Part shown: one piece after another, positions 6,021-6,318 of the stretch
Position numbering within the stretch: the first letter of the stretch is position 1
Layout: every line of letters begins with the position of its first letter
Source of the DNA: Clostridiales bacterium
GTDB taxonomy: Bacteria > Bacillota > Clostridia > Oscillospirales > Ruminococcaceae
Reading direction: 5' to 3'
Assembly (NCBI GenBank): GCA_012799315.1
Contig: JAAZLM010000058.1
Coordinates: forward strand, 1 to 6,318
DNA length: 6,318 nt
The notes under the pieces: generated by a model
Told to the model about the DNA's origin: nothing
Database searches by the model: none
Seen by the model: the letters and a program-made list of their open reading frames with translations, nothing else
Translations under genes and position numbers: made by a program

Positions 6021-6318
6021 CTGAATCAAGCCTCCTATTCATTACATAACTAAAAATCACATATGAAATCACTACATAAACCAAATTTGCAACAATAATT
6101 CTTATAATATATTCGTCATAAATAAATAAATTTTGCGTAGCATTAGTGTCGAATATTATAAAGAAATCTTGCAATAGTCCATCCGGACTATTATTATTCA
6201 TGTAAAAGCTGCTTGACGCTTTGTCCATGGTCTGGTCGACCAAATACTTAGCTAAAAAGGGAACGCATATAATTACATATATATTTTTAGATATTCCAGC
6301 AAGCACCAATACAGGTAT
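6013..6318 (-). CDS. Membrane protein, C-terminal part (5' partial), likely ABC-2 permease partner
   Basis: The frame is open to the right edge of the window, so the true start lies outside; 101 residues are visible, ending in NRRLDSGE. It begins within a hydrophobic helix (IPVLVLAGISKNIYVIICVPF). A polar, Asn/Asp-rich loop of about 45 residues follows, then a final hydrophobic helix (IIRIIVANLVYVVISYVIF) and a short charged tail. A last helix followed by a basic-acidic tail, with an outside loop before it, is common at the C-terminus of ABC-2-type permeases. The 8-nt overlap with the next minus-strand gene indicates one operon, and two non-identical integral membrane subunits are usual in such transporters. 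A TTG at 6309 could start a short protein, but there is no reason to prefer it, because the frame continues with hydrophobic residues upstream. Family assignment is tentative. Confidence 0.65.
   Translation of the reverse strand: MPVLVLAGISKNIYVIICVPFLAKYLVDQTMDKASSSFYMNNNSPDGLLQDFFIIFDTNATQNLFIYDEYIIRIIVANLVYVVISYVIFSYVMNRRLDSGE
6031..6036 (-). promoter_or_regulatory. Ribosome binding site of the minus-strand membrane gene
   Basis: On the minus strand, AGGAGG occurs here inside the end of the upstream gene. It is 10 nt from GTG at 6020 and only 1 nt from TTG at 6029, which argues for the GTG start and shortens the protein by three residues relative to the longest frame. Confidence 0.55.

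Noticed and set aside
6021..6029. TTG at 6029 as start of the minus-strand membrane protein.
   Set aside because: It is only 1 nt from the GGAGG ribosome binding site, too close for initiation; GTG at 6020 is better placed.

Overview
The window looks like a piece of a Bacillota (most likely clostridial) chromosome. The DNA is AT-rich, purine-rich ribosome binding sites precede nearly every gene, AGA/AGG/ATA codons are common, transketolase is split into two subunits, and there is a short HPr-like protein of the kind seen in Clostridia. The genus cannot be determined from this sequence.

Positions 1-5073 (+ strand) are the end of a tightly packed sugar-utilisation operon that enters from the left. 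In order it carries: the C-terminus of an RbsC-type ABC sugar permease; a cyclase/kynurenine-formamidase-fold metal hydrolase; a short degenerate-looking coding stretch; transketolase N- and C-terminal subunits as separate genes; an FGGY carbohydrate kinase closest to glycerol kinase; an RpiB/LacAB-fold sugar-phosphate isomerase; and a 75-residue HPr-like protein without a phosphorylatable histidine. The junctions of the established genes are 0 to 25 nt; the exception is the 187-nt stretch before transketolase. No internal terminator is visible, so the genes are probably co-transcribed.

A 24-bp perfect inverted repeat at 5099-5150 separates this operon from a convergent minus-strand unit (5154-6318). 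That unit encodes two overlapping multi-pass membrane proteins resembling ABC-2-type permease subunits. The second one runs off the right edge.

The operon reads as import of a small sugar or polyol-derived ketose, phosphorylation by the FGGY kinase, then isomerase and transketolase steps feeding the pentose phosphate and glycolytic pools. Substitutions in the isomerase (Asn for the usual His after the first Asp, and SNN where RpiB has HND) resemble tetrose-phosphate isomerases of the EryI/DerI type more than ribose-5-phosphate isomerase. The kinase keeps most of the glycerol-kinase substrate pocket but replaces one glycerol-contact Gln with Ser. A tetrulose (erythrulose-like) or branched ketose (apulose-like) substrate is therefore a reasonable hypothesis, but the substrate is not proven by sequence. 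The cyclase-family enzyme and the HPr-like protein are the least explained members and the best places to look for something new.
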